Source of the DNA: Scatophagus argus
Taxonomy: Eukaryota; Chordata; Actinopteri; Scatophagidae
Reading direction: 5' to 3'
Assembly: GCF_020382885.2 (NCBI RefSeq)
Contig: NC_058495.1
Coordinates: forward strand, 27,077,627-27,141,626
Length of the DNA: 64,000 bases
Made by a program: the position numbers and the translations under genes. This document shows, piece by piece, positions 56,455 through 64,000 of this stretch (the first letter of the stretch is position 1; every line of letters begins with the position of its first letter). The notes below the pieces were generated by a model. It was not told the origin of the DNA. It ran no database searches and saw only the letters and a list, made by a program, of their open reading frames with translations.

Positions 56455-56545
56455 TCACAGGGCTGGAGAGTGTAGACCACTACCCCATCCTTGTAGCTGT
56501 TACCGGCATCCTGGTTCGGATCCTTGTGGACGGACACCGACAGGG
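26808..56545 (+). CDS. rnf123: RNF123 (KPC1) E3 ubiquitin ligase, partial (RING exons beyond window)
   Basis: Catalytic subunit of the cytoplasmic KPC ubiquitin ligase, which with UBAC1 targets p27Kip1 in G1 and also acts on NF-kB p105. The protein starts [17 protein letters not shown] and can be followed over 35 exons for 1163 codons plus 2 nt without a break. The SPRY domain is in exons 4-9 ([18 protein letters not shown] to FNFGSRPLR, about residues 90-255). The long conserved middle includes [20 protein letters not shown] and [13 protein letters not shown], and the last exon seen is [19 protein letters not shown]. Human RNF123 has 1314 residues with the RING near its C-terminus, so about 150 residues including the RING are missing here; I scanned 56546-64000 and found no matching exon. 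Two introns are AT-AC, and one 27-nt cassette exon is predicted. Confidence 0.96.
28090..28260 (+). mobile_element. LINE/SINE 3' tail with CTTAT repeats
   Basis: Ends AATTTCCCCACTGCAGGATC, then AATAAAG and repeated CTTAT units, the tail style of teleost LINEs. No coding part is visible. Confidence 0.6.
28265..28535 (+). repeat. 270-bp direct duplicate, copy 1 (RNF123 intron 2)
   Basis: Starts near TGAAATGTCATGATTGACAG and ends near ATTAGTCATCTTAA. It matches 30134-30401 with only a few differences (for example CTCCTCCTC against CCCCCTCCTC). Confidence 0.9.
28743..28770. repeat. (GT)n in RNF123 intron 2
   Basis: About 14 GT units. Confidence 0.9.
29715..29856. mobile_element. 142-bp hAT-like MITE with 8-bp target-site duplication
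   Basis: The ends AGTGGCGGGCCGT and ACGGCCCGCCACT are perfect 13-bp inverted repeats of hAT style (CAGTGGCG...). GATTTTGT occurs immediately on both sides (29707-29714 and 29857-29864), the 8-bp duplication expected of hAT transposition. It lies in RNF123 intron 4. Confidence 0.88.
30134..30401 (+). repeat. 270-bp direct duplicate, copy 2 (RNF123 intron 5)
   Basis: Same orientation and near-identical to 28265-28535. A short part (GGAAGTGGAGACGCGTC, CGCCATCTTTG) also resembles 5338-5368, so it may be a dispersed element. Confidence 0.9.
30773..30793. repeat. (CA)n at the donor of RNF123 intron 6
   Basis: Begins 4 nt after the exon 6 donor; the same 89-bp intron has a GT-rich stretch at 30806-30823 before its acceptor. 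Confidence 0.9.
31725..31763. repeat. (GT)n at the acceptor of RNF123 intron 8
   Basis: Ends 10 nt before the exon 9 acceptor. Confidence 0.9.
31900..32307 (+). other. rnf123: U12-type AT-AC intron 9 of RNF123
   Basis: The donor ATATCCTT at 31900-31907 is the U12 AT-AC consensus. The branch motif TCCTTAAC at 32286-32293 lies about 15 nt before an AC acceptor (gactcac, ending 32307). Splicing here gives CTC AG + G TAT CCT, that is FGSRPLR then YPVDGY, matching human RPLRYPVAGY. No GT-AG choice gives this join. Confidence 0.92.
33115..33386 (+). mobile_element. LINE 3'-end fragment in RNF123 intron 11
   Basis: Contains a decayed LINE ORF end (TTCGTCCCAGTGGCAGTCAG, AGAGTCTACAACAGC) and 3' UTR ending ACATTTCCCTTCAGGGATCA, then AATAAAG and CTTAT units. 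Confidence 0.65.
34026..34069. repeat. (CA)n at the donor of RNF123 intron 12
   Basis: Begins 5 nt after the exon 12 donor, with CG and GT interruptions. Confidence 0.9.
34775..34874 (+). other. rnf123: U12-type AT-AC intron 14 of RNF123
   Basis: The donor is again ATATCCTT (34775-34782). The branch-like CTCCTGAAC at 34856-34864 is about 11 nt before the AC acceptor (gctcac, ending 34874). The 100-bp intron joins GTC TT + G TTT GAC to give [17 protein letters not shown], as in the human protein. Confidence 0.9.
37182..37211. repeat. (GT)n at the acceptor of RNF123 intron 17
   Basis: Runs directly into the tttcag acceptor of exon 18, replacing a normal pyrimidine tract. Confidence 0.9.
42264..42343. 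repeat. (CT)n(CA)n compound microsatellite
   Basis: About 12 CT units then over 20 CA units, 40 nt after the exon 23 donor. Confidence 0.95.
44387..46594 (+). CDS. LINE endonuclease (C-terminal part) / reverse transcriptase ORF
   Basis: Open frame of 735 codons from the first ATG with no stop; the same frame is open upstream to about 44255 ([10 protein letters not shown]...), so the true protein was longer. It would nick target DNA and copy LINE RNA, but the missing APE N-terminal catalytic residues make retrotransposition unlikely. Reverse transcriptase motifs run from about residue 290 ([13 protein letters not shown]) to 560, with FADD near 507. The undamaged frame implies a recent insertion. 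It is not a host gene. Confidence 0.9.
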   Translation: MEAKHPDSLLIILGDFNRANLSQELPKYRQQIRCPTRDANTLDHCYTVLKDSYRSVSRAALGLSDHCMVHLIPTYRQKLKSAKPVVRTIKRWTAESKLELQACFDCTDWSVFEAAATDLDELTDTVTSYISFCEDSCVQTKTFCTYNNNKPWFTNKLRKLRQAKEEAHRSGDRALYKQARNTLTREIRAAKRCYSEKLKNRFSANNPTSVWKGLRDITNYRSPSPHPVGNKGLAEELNSFYCRFSHPPPTPSTTLNLCAIPDTSPSPLNSDLLPALKVNVEEVHRLFQRQKTRKAPGPDGVSPSCLRICADQLAPIFTLIFNRSLELCEVPSCFKRSTIIPVPKKPTITGLNDYRPVALTSVVMKSFERLVLNHLKFITGPRLDPLQFAYRANRSVDDAVNMGLHFILHHLDTPGTYARILFVDFSSAFNTIIPEILRQKLSQLTVPTSTSQWIYNFLTDRRQQVRLGSITSSTRTISTGAPQGCVLSPLLFSLYTNDCSSGDPSVKLLKFADDTTVVGLIKDGDEAAYRREVDQLVLWCGQNNLELNPLKTVEMTVDFRKNPPTVPPLTILNNTVSTVDSFKFLGTTIARDLKWKSHVDLIRKKAQQRLYFLRQLKKFNLPQELLTIFYTSIVQSVLCTSITVWFGSATKQDRNRLQRTIRSAEKIIGADLPSIQDLYQSRVKKRAGSITADPSHPAHKLFDLLPSGRRYRALYAKTTRHKNSFFSQAVSLISP
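46660..46685. repeat. (TA)n in the LINE 3' UTR
   Basis: About 12 TA units. Confidence 0.9.
47850..47945. repeat. GCTAACAGGA / GCTAATAGGA tandem repeat
   Basis: Imperfect 16-bp units of the form AGGAACTGCTAACAGG in RNF123 intron 26. Confidence 0.75.
48269..48333. repeat. Poly(C) run of about 65 bases
   Basis: An uninterrupted C run starts four bases into RNF123 intron 27 (donor gtga) and is followed by (CA)n to 48369. The exact length may be an assembly estimate. Confidence 0.9.
49098..49345. repeat. Teleost dispersed repeat (TTCAATTCAGTTTTATTT type)
   Basis: Starts with the widespread TTCAATTCAGTTTTATTTAA motif followed by a purine-rich GACAGGAGACAGGGAGGA body. Lies in RNF123 intron 28. 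Confidence 0.6.
49574..49610. repeat. (CA)n near the donor of RNF123 intron 29
   Basis: Begins 12 nt after the exon 29 donor. Confidence 0.9.
51333..51359 (+). other. rnf123: Candidate 27-nt cassette microexon of RNF123
   Basis: The bases between a gtctttcag acceptor (ending 51332) and a gtaagt donor (51360) are 27 nt, phase 1 at both ends, exactly fitting the flanking exons 30 and 31. Inclusion would turn LPSLQ-KPCPS into [19 protein letters not shown] with no stop. A TGC lies about 13 nt upstream of the acceptor, a feature of SRRM4-dependent neural microexons. Human RNF123 as I remember it goes directly from SLQ to KPCPS. Expression is not shown. Confidence 0.7.
52538..52560. repeat. (CTC)n tract
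   Basis: About seven CTC units within a wider pyrimidine-rich stretch (52530-52610) in RNF123 intron 30. Confidence 0.85.
55360..55595. repeat. 18-19-bp minisatellite in RNF123 intron 33
   Basis: About ten imperfect units of GGCTAACCTCAGACCCAG with some AC-rich and A-rich insertions. Confidence 0.9.
56182..56213. repeat. (AC)n at the donor of RNF123 intron 34
   Basis: Starts two bases into the intron (gtacac...). Confidence 0.95.
56413..56452. repeat. (GT)n at the acceptor of RNF123 intron 34
   Basis: About 20 units ending 8 nt before the acceptor of exon 35. Confidence 0.95.
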
Positions 56546-59500
56546 GTAAGATGTTGCTCTGGATTTTTACCCACGATGCAGTTTAACAGAATATCATCAT
56601 CATTTGACTGGGCTTTAACTGATGCTCGTCCAGTGATGCTCTGAATGACTGTGAAGGTCTGTGGATCAGCGTGAAATGGCGGCGTTTGGGACCAGGACCC
56701 CTTCAGGCCACCGGACTTTAAAGTGTGTCCGCTGCGGTGCTGTGTGAAGGATTAATTCAATCCTGATGTGGCTGAAGGCGGCTTGTGTCTGGTTTAACTG
56801 GATCTTTATGAATCAGTCGTACACAGCAGCAGATGTGGAGACGATAAAAACATTCAGAGGCTGCATGTGGAATTGATTAAAATACCAAGAAATACATGAA
56901 GAAATAAGATTAAGTCGGTTGTTTTTCATTTTGGCATCAATGTCCTCCTCAAAGAAGAAACTGCAGCTCTTTGTGAAAATGTCTTTAATTCCTCTGATGT
57001 GCAGTGAGAGCGACAGTTTGACTCATGAAAACATGGAGGACATGTCAGCTCTGCAGAGTGAAGCCAACACCTGCGGTCGCCCCCTGGTGGCTGGCTGCAG
57101 TACAGTACAGTTAACAGGTGGGACATGAGCCCCAACATGGTTTCTGTCTTCTGTTCTTATGCTGACGTGGTCCATGTTTACAGAGAGAGCCTGGACTTAC
57201 GTTGAAGGACTCAGCTCACATGCACATTTACACTGTTGTCCACGTAATGAGGCCACAGTGAGGCTTCTCACACGGCGCTGATGGGCTGCAGTGTGGAGGA
57301 AATCCAATGAGCACATGATAAAAGCTTTGCCGTTCTTCACTCATCACGTGACTGATTTGTTAATTACACAACTAAATCTGATCAGTTTGACCTTAAATGT
57401 GCCTGAACATCAGCTGTTTGTCCTGCGGTCTTTGAACGCTCACTCATTTTTAACCTGTTGAAGCAGTTCAGGGAGCGTTTGTGTTGTTGTTTGTTTGTTT
57501 TTGCTTTGTGCTGAACTGAGCACTGAACTGCTCCTGATGATCATTTTGATGCTGGCAGCAGTACGATGTGTCTGTCAGGTTATCAGCCTTTCACTGGTTT
57601 CCTCCGTCAGCTGCTCTGCTCCACCATGTGACCCCGCCTGTTTAATATTCTGGTGTGGTCTGCTGCCGGCGCAGCAGCAAACTGACTGATTGTCTCTGGC
57701 TGGTTAATATGTGTGACTCTGCAGTTTGTTCTGTCCTTACGTTTCATTCGGCCTTATCATCAGCGAGTCACAGCTTAACGAGTGTGAGGCATGTGAATGT
57801 GATGGTCTGCCCCGCTGCTCGTTTGCCAGCAGTCCTGCAGGGACTTCACCGGAAACATTTCTTATGGGCTATGTGAGACTTGAAACACCCGCTACTCACG
57901 CTGAGCACTCAGACGTTTAACCACAGCATTATAAACTCTGATTTACTGTTAAGATGCTTCCATCAGTGGATGTTTTTATGAGCCTGGTGTATCAATGACG
58001 CCGCGTCTCTCAGCTGAATCTGCAGCTCCACAGTGACTTTGTGTTCATCTGTTCAGACTAAAGCTCACTGCTGTGGTCCACTCTCAGCGCTCTCACAGAG
58101 AAAAGGCTGGAAACACACCATCCAGACACACTGCGACACCACAGCTGACACAAACGCGAGTCCTCGTGAACCCCGTGTTGATCTGTGCGTGATTTCAGGT
58201 TTGTCAGTGTTGTGATGACTGAGCCGCTCCTGAAGTTCATCTGATTAGTCCCTCGAGTTCACACGTGTGATGTTAAAGCTGTTAAAGCAGTTTCCTTCCT
58301 GTTGTGTCTCACCTCTTTCTGTCATCCCTCCTTCATCTGTCTTGTATGTCTTGTATTAGACAGCCAGTGGATTTCATGATGAGGGGTTCTCGTCTGAACG
58401 TCCCATCTGATCTCATTTATTTGAGTGTAGGTGGTTCCAAGCTGTCAGCAGCTTTGAGATTAGATTAGATTATTGTATACAATTTTGCAATTACACATTT
58501 ACGTTGTTTATAAAAAGGTGAAGCAGTTAGCTGACTTGAGACTTGCTGGGACTTGTTGGTCTTGACTCTGGATTTGATCTTGAACCTACACAATAATAAT
58601 AATAAATCAAGAGTGAACAGAGAGCTTCAATAAAAACTGTGCTCAGGTTTGTTTTTTTGTTTGGCTGCTGCTGATTTGTTCTAGTTGTTTACATTTCTGA
58701 AAAGCTCTTAGATCTGAATGCAGTGAAAGTACAGTATTCTGTCTGTGCTATACGCATATCAACCATGTACTGTATCCAGTACATAATGGTGTCCAGGAAA
58801 GACTTAGTGAAGGGGTTCTCCCTGCCGGAGGAGCCGTGCCTGTCTGCCTGGAAGCAGAATAAATGGTTTGAGATGGAGGATGTTTGGGGAGTGCTGAGTG
58901 TCGGGCAGCAGTACAACAGAGTACTGCAGTGATGGGATACCACAGGAAGGCTTAGTGCCCATTAATGGACTCCGTTTGACCAGTAACGTCATTGTTGAAA
59001 TGAATAAAGGCATTAGTGTCAGGCTGAACTGGCTGCTGTGCTGTGAGGCGAAGAGAAACGCTGGATATTCCCTGTTTGTTTAAACACAACAAAACCAATC
59101 AGTTCTTACTACAGACGGTGATCGGGACACACAGTGATCACTGCAGCAGGTGAGAGTAACTGCAGTGTAGCATGGAGATGAAGAGCCTCAAATGTCTCAT
59201 CTGTCGGGCCTCTGCTCTGCAGATAGAAATATTCATCTCCTGAATGATCAGACGGATCCACGTCACACACTGATATCAAGGCTGATTACTGAATTACTTT
59301 ACAGAAAGCGAATGGCCAACTATTTTAATAACTGATGACTGATTAGAAGGTCATTCTGTGCCCTGAAGTTCCAGCTTCTGTTAGTCTCACAGAGCAAACA
59401 CTTTGATCGTATCACATTTAAATGAGATTAAATCCTGACAAAATGTAAATATTGGTTTGAGTGGATAAGTAGGTTGAAGCAAAAGTTCAACATTTAGTGA

Positions 59501-62500
59501 AATATTCTTGTGTTTCTCTCTGCTAAACATCTGCAGTTATGAGACAGAAAAATTTTAAAAACAGTTTATTAGCTTTGACGTTTGCATGGAAACGTTGTCA
59601 GTATTACATTCAGTTTTTCATTAGATGTCTCATTGTGCATGAACGGGGCAAAGTTAGCGATTGGTTCATCATCTAGCGTCTGTTGAACAGCAGGCCACCG
59701 TCTGTGAAGCATCAACTTACTAACTGTTGGACTGCTGCACCAGTTACACACTGAACCTGCACCTAAAGCAGATTGAGGCTAAAGCTAACACACTGAGGCT
59801 TACCCAGCATTCAATTTATGCTCATAAGTCGTAACTCCGGACTTGTAGTGAGATCACAGCCATTAAAAACCACTTTGGATGCGTTCTATTTGCCACGACA
59901 CAAGACAGCTCGTTTGTAACGTTATTTAGCCATCGTTGCCGTAGCAAAATGAACCGGTTACAAGCAGCACCAGTTGATAAATTACATGGCATTTCACGTC
60001 TAACAAAACCATAGCTGTATGTCCATAGGCAGCAGTGAGACAGTGTTGTATTTACGACTTACTAAATTGGACACAAGAAAGACAAGAAGCACTAAAAACA
60101 TGCAAAACCACAGCCTTTATTTACAGTCGGTGCTCTGGGCAGCCATTTTGATTTGCGGACTCCATGTCCTCTGAGGACAACTGAGCTGTTGAGTTGGAGT
60201 TCTGGCTTCGGGTGGGCGTTTGATTTGTCACTTCCGCCTTTGTAAATGGCTGAAGCTAAAGCTAACAGGCTCAGGCTAAAGCTGGTATATAGTTAACAGC
60301 AGCTGAAATGTAAAATGCAACCAAGCAGGACAAAGTGCTAACTTTAGCCTAAACTCTGATCATCTATGATGAAATACTACCAGCACTGGTTGTGCATGGA
60401 GCTTTCCTCCTCTAGTTAGCTAAAGATTATGCTCTTTGACCTGTTAATTATTGCTATAGATAGTAAGCTATGCAGCTACATGTGCTGACTATGGAAGTTT
60501 ATGTTGGTGCCGATAAACACACTGTTAAATCCATTCACTGGGCTGTGCTGTCTTCCACCTGTTCAGAGCACAAGATAAAACATGGCAGCATCTCATTCAG
60601 TTCTCAATGTTCTTTGTTTAACAGCTGAGAAGTTTAAATAAATTTGACTCCGCAAAGGCAGACTGAGTTCTTGACATTTAGCTGTTGTAGCATTAATGTG
60701 TTTTGGTAGTTAACTCAGTTCTGTCTCCAGCCACAGAGCTGCACACTGTGAGGCCGTTTGTCAAACTGGACGTCTCTCTGTCCCTCTGTGCCAATGAACG
60801 GCACTCTTCAGGACTTTACAGCCCACGATGTGCTTTTCTCATATGTAAATTTGTTCTGTACCACTTTGGGTTTTTTTCTTCAAAGTGAAATATCACTAAA
60901 GGTGACCTGATTCCCAAACTGCGATCTGCTACAAACTTGTCTGTGTGCTTAAACTTAATACTTGAAATCCTTGTGAAATCCTCTTCTTCCCTTTCTTCCT
61001 GCGAGTTGCATGTTCAGATTGATACCACTCTGATGTTACTTTGTTAGTTAGTTAGCTTAGCATAAAGGCTAGAAACAGTGGGAGACAGTTAGCTTGACTC
61101 TCTTAAAACAACAGACTGACAAAGTGTGTTAGCCTGTGGGCTTTAGAGGTGCAGGTTGGTGGATTTTAGAGCACAGCCCTGCTAGCTGTTGCCCTCTGTT
61201 TCCAGTCTGTGTGCTAAGCTAAGCTAACCAGTTGTTAGCTGAGGTGTGCAGACATGAGGGTGGATTCGATCTGAAAATGTGGCTGTTGGAGAGACAGAGA
61301 AGAGGAGGGTTTCAGTAAATGTTGATCTGTAAATACCAAGCATTGTTTCTTGCTGCAAACAAAGTCCTCTGCTAGAACTTTTTGAATAAATTTCATTTTC
61401 TTCAACTCACAAGACAGTTGGCAGAGCCATCAGAGCATATGAAGATACTGACCTGATGAGCTTTTGATTCAGAGATGACAAAGTGCCAGAACAAGCAGAT
61501 GAAGACTTTGTGTCTCCTTCACTTTGCTTCACAGTGAAGGGAAACCTCAGTTTGTGGGCTTCAAGTGATAAAAGCATTATTCTTTATGGGCTTGACCTCA
61601 GATTGTGTCGGGCTCACAGAGAACACGGCGAACAGTCATTAGGTCTAATCTGTCCACCCGAGATCGAATTCCATCAAGGACTCTTCTTTAGTCTCTCCTG
61701 CACCTTATTGCTCCCATTAGGGCACCCTTACATAATGGTCTTTATTGACCAGTGGGTGCAGAATACATCAGCATCGTGTTGATGGGATCGACATGCTGCT
61801 TGTTCAAGTCGTGCTCCTTAAATACCTTTTCATCGGTCCTGTTGGCTTTACAAGGGACGCAGACGTTTTGATTTTATACTTAGATTCACACTCGCTCACA
61901 TGTAATGATGTTTGATGATGTTTAATGATGTTTATTCAGCTTTTTTACGGTGTTTGTACATTTTGGTGTTACAGAGAAAAGCACAAGCTTGACCTCAGCC
62001 TGCGATGATGCTTTGTTATGTTCTGTTGTTATGCTTCTGTGACAGTAAATCACATGCTAACGTGATATGGAATTAAGAAGTGGCTCACCCTTTATTAGCA
62101 CAGTTAGCTTTGCTTTCCCAGTGTGCACTGCTGGGCCCATTCATCACTTCATTCATTCATCCGCTCATCCACAGCACCCAGTGTGTCGTCCGTCACACCT
62201 CGTCTCGCCCTCCTTACAGCCAGCGTTTGGTTCGTCTGCTCTGGACTGCTGTAGAGACATGATGGACGTCGCCATTAAATAGAAATAAAAGGCTCATTAC
62301 AGGGTAACAAAAACACAACAAGTTCTTAGTTTTAGATGATGTTGCACTCATGAAAACATCAGGATGAATACTTTCTGGATTATTTATGGAAAATATGTAT
62401 GAAAAAGAGAAGTAGTGAATGTAAACTGTAACATGAGCTCTAGAAGTGCCTCCTACATGGACATGAAGTAGAGTAATTATAATTAGTTTAATAACTGATG

Positions 62501-64000
62501 AGTACTTCTGCTGCTGACTGGGCAGCAGCGTTTAAACGACTGACCTGCTAATAGTGCCCTTCCCACGTCAGAATTTCACTTTTAAACGTTTTCGCTCAGA
62601 AATCTGTCCAGAAGATCCTGTTGTAGTTTTTCATGTTGAAAATCTGGTCATCAAATGCTACTAAAGCAATTTAAATAAGAAACATGTAAACAGAACTGAG
62701 TGCAGATTGGACTGGTGATGCAGTTTGATGATATAAATCAGCGACTCTGTTGAAGCACTTTGACATCCAGACTGCTGAGGTCGGACAGGAGTCTGTGTCG
62801 TCGTTAATTTCATGGTTAAAGAGTGAATAACTTCCACATTCACACACACGACCTTCGTTTGTCCAGAGTGATCAACACAAACACCCTCAGTGTGAACGTG
62901 TTGAGCTCGTAGTGACGCCGCCAGGCAACTGAACGCTTTTAAGACCCGCTTCAAACATAAGACAACAATTTCACTGACAAACATTTCAATTACATGTGTT
63001 GCGTTTTTAATTATTATAACCAACAAAAATGTCTCATGTTGAAGCCAGACTGGCTGCAGTGAGATGCGAGGAATTCATTTTTAATGGCTCCGTATAGGAA
63101 CTTCATGCAGAGCAGCACGCAGACTCGCTGTGGTCCTGGACTTGAGTTGTTGCTGTTTTTCTTCATTGTTTCTCCGTGTGCCGCCGAGCTGCTGGCTGAT
63201 TAATTGAATGCGAGAGCACTCGTCCTCTGAACAGCCCCAAGCTGTGTTCTGAACTCATTTCATGTCCAAATGCAGCTCACATGCAGCCTGTTTTACTAAT
63301 AGGTTTTGGCCACTCGTGGGTGTTGAAGTGTTTGCATGTAATAAATCAGAGAGGCGATGCTCCAGTTATGTGGAGCTCCGCTAATCCTGCACATCCAGCT
63401 GGATCCACGGGGGAAGCGTCTGTAGGGGGTGTGAGGGTCAGCCACGAAGTCCTGAAAAAAGCTGGCCTCACTACAGATTCTAATCTCTTTTTTTGTTGGA
63501 GCGCAACAGAAAAGTTTAAAGGTCACCTAAACACTGGATTTTAATTAAAGTGAAATCATTTAGCGTCATGAAAAGGGTGAAACGAGGCGACAAACTGAAG
63601 AGATGTGGTGCAGACCAAAAGCAACAAAGACTTGGTCTGCTCTCAAAGTGCAGACCAGCTCAGTATGACAACGCAATAGACAGAAAGAGTCTTTACTGAA
63701 GCTGAAGGCCCAAAGCAGATCAGGAGGACACCTTGCACCCGCGTCAGTGCTCGGGACAGACTGTGGACTGCAGACACAGTGGATCAGAGGACAGAAGTGA
63801 TGAGCTCCTGAGGGATGTTAAACGTTAGCATGCGACAGGTCTGGTCTGTCTCGTTCTCATCGGCTCCACTTCAGCCGTCCAGCGCGTCACATTTATGTTC
63901 CTGATCTGACAGCTGAACTCAGAGTTTACGTGACCTCATCGGTGCTACTCTGATGCTCCTCAGTGGACACAGGACGTCAGGAGGGATCGCACGCCGCCGC
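56546..64000 (+). other. rnf123: RNF123 intron 35 (open at window edge)
   Basis: At least 7.4 kb without a supportable exon. I looked for codons of the conserved LLADPCFQLRSICYLLG segment and of the RING and did not find them. One dispersed repeat (61012-61262) was seen. Short GCTAA-rich stretches occur at 60250-60300. Confidence 0.65.
61012..61262. repeat. GTTAGCTTAGC-type teleost dispersed repeat
   Basis: Contains GATTGATACCACTCTGATGT, then TTAGCTTAGCATAAAGGCTA and GCTAAGCTAAGCTAACC, hallmarks of a very common teleost repeat that I cannot name. A shorter relative is near 51118-51165. Confidence 0.6.

Larger units (their letters stand above)
43825..56545 (+). other. rnf123: RNF123 exons 24-35 (C-terminal half, RING not included)
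   Basis: Coding exons: 24, 43825-43908; 25, 47163-47270; 26, 47364-47541; 27, 48190-48264; 28, 48550-48637; 29, 49474-49561; 30, 50039-50123; 31, 53294-53433; 32, 54659-54715; 33, 55002-55133; 34, 56104-56179; 35, 56461-56545. Exon 35 ends with two bases of a split codon, so at least one more exon must follow. The cassette exon at 51333-51359 lies between exons 30 and 31. Confidence 0.87.

Overview
This window is vertebrate nuclear DNA, almost certainly a ray-finned (teleost) fish. Genes have many short exons with GT-AG introns, there are many (CA)n/(GT)n tracts, tRNA-derived SINEs, L2/CR1-type LINE pieces and small hAT-like elements, and the proteins are vertebrate ones (HES5/Her, TRIM, ALDH4A1, RNF123). 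I found no bacterial operon, CRISPR array, rRNA gene or free-standing tRNA gene.

Layout. (1) 1-7 kb holds three small Notch-effector bHLH genes of the hes5/her type: two near-identical copies facing each other as arms of a large inverted repeat (123-693 on +, 4230-3660 on -), and a diverged third member (6371-6934 on +). Each ends in WRPW, and RBPJ/Su(H)-type sites lie about 50 bp upstream of the TATA boxes. (2) 8-11 kb holds a 3'-end remnant of a TRIM gene and an intact TRIM gene (9460-10836 on +). (3) 11.8-12.7 kb is a dead LINE fragment. (4) 13.3-20.7 kb is a complete 15-exon ALDH4A1 gene (mitochondrial proline/glutamate catabolism). (5) 23.35-24.74 kb is a second intact TRIM gene on the - strand, so ALDH4A1 lies between two inverted TRIM paralogues. 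(6) 26.8 kb to the right edge is RNF123 (KPC1): 35 coding exons plus one candidate 27-nt cassette microexon are visible. The C-terminal RING exons are not found by 64 kb and presumably lie beyond the edge. A LINE with a 735-codon open frame sits in an RNF123 intron.

The genes do not form a pathway; this is ordinary neighbourhood plus two local gene families (her and TRIM) that show duplication, inversion and sequence homogenisation. The observations most worth checking are in RNF123: two U12-type AT-AC introns with clear 5' and branch signals, an in-frame 27-nt microexon, and introns whose two ends carry complementary (AC)n and (GT)n tracts next to the splice sites. In the TRIM pair, a block of about 500 bp is identical between paralogues that differ on both sides of it.

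Exon boundaries were deduced by reading translation, phase and splice signals by eye against remembered family sequences; no alignment software was used. Exon joins are supported by phase agreement throughout (ALDH4A1 sums to 556 codons plus stop; RNF123 to 1163 codons plus 2 nt without the microexon).
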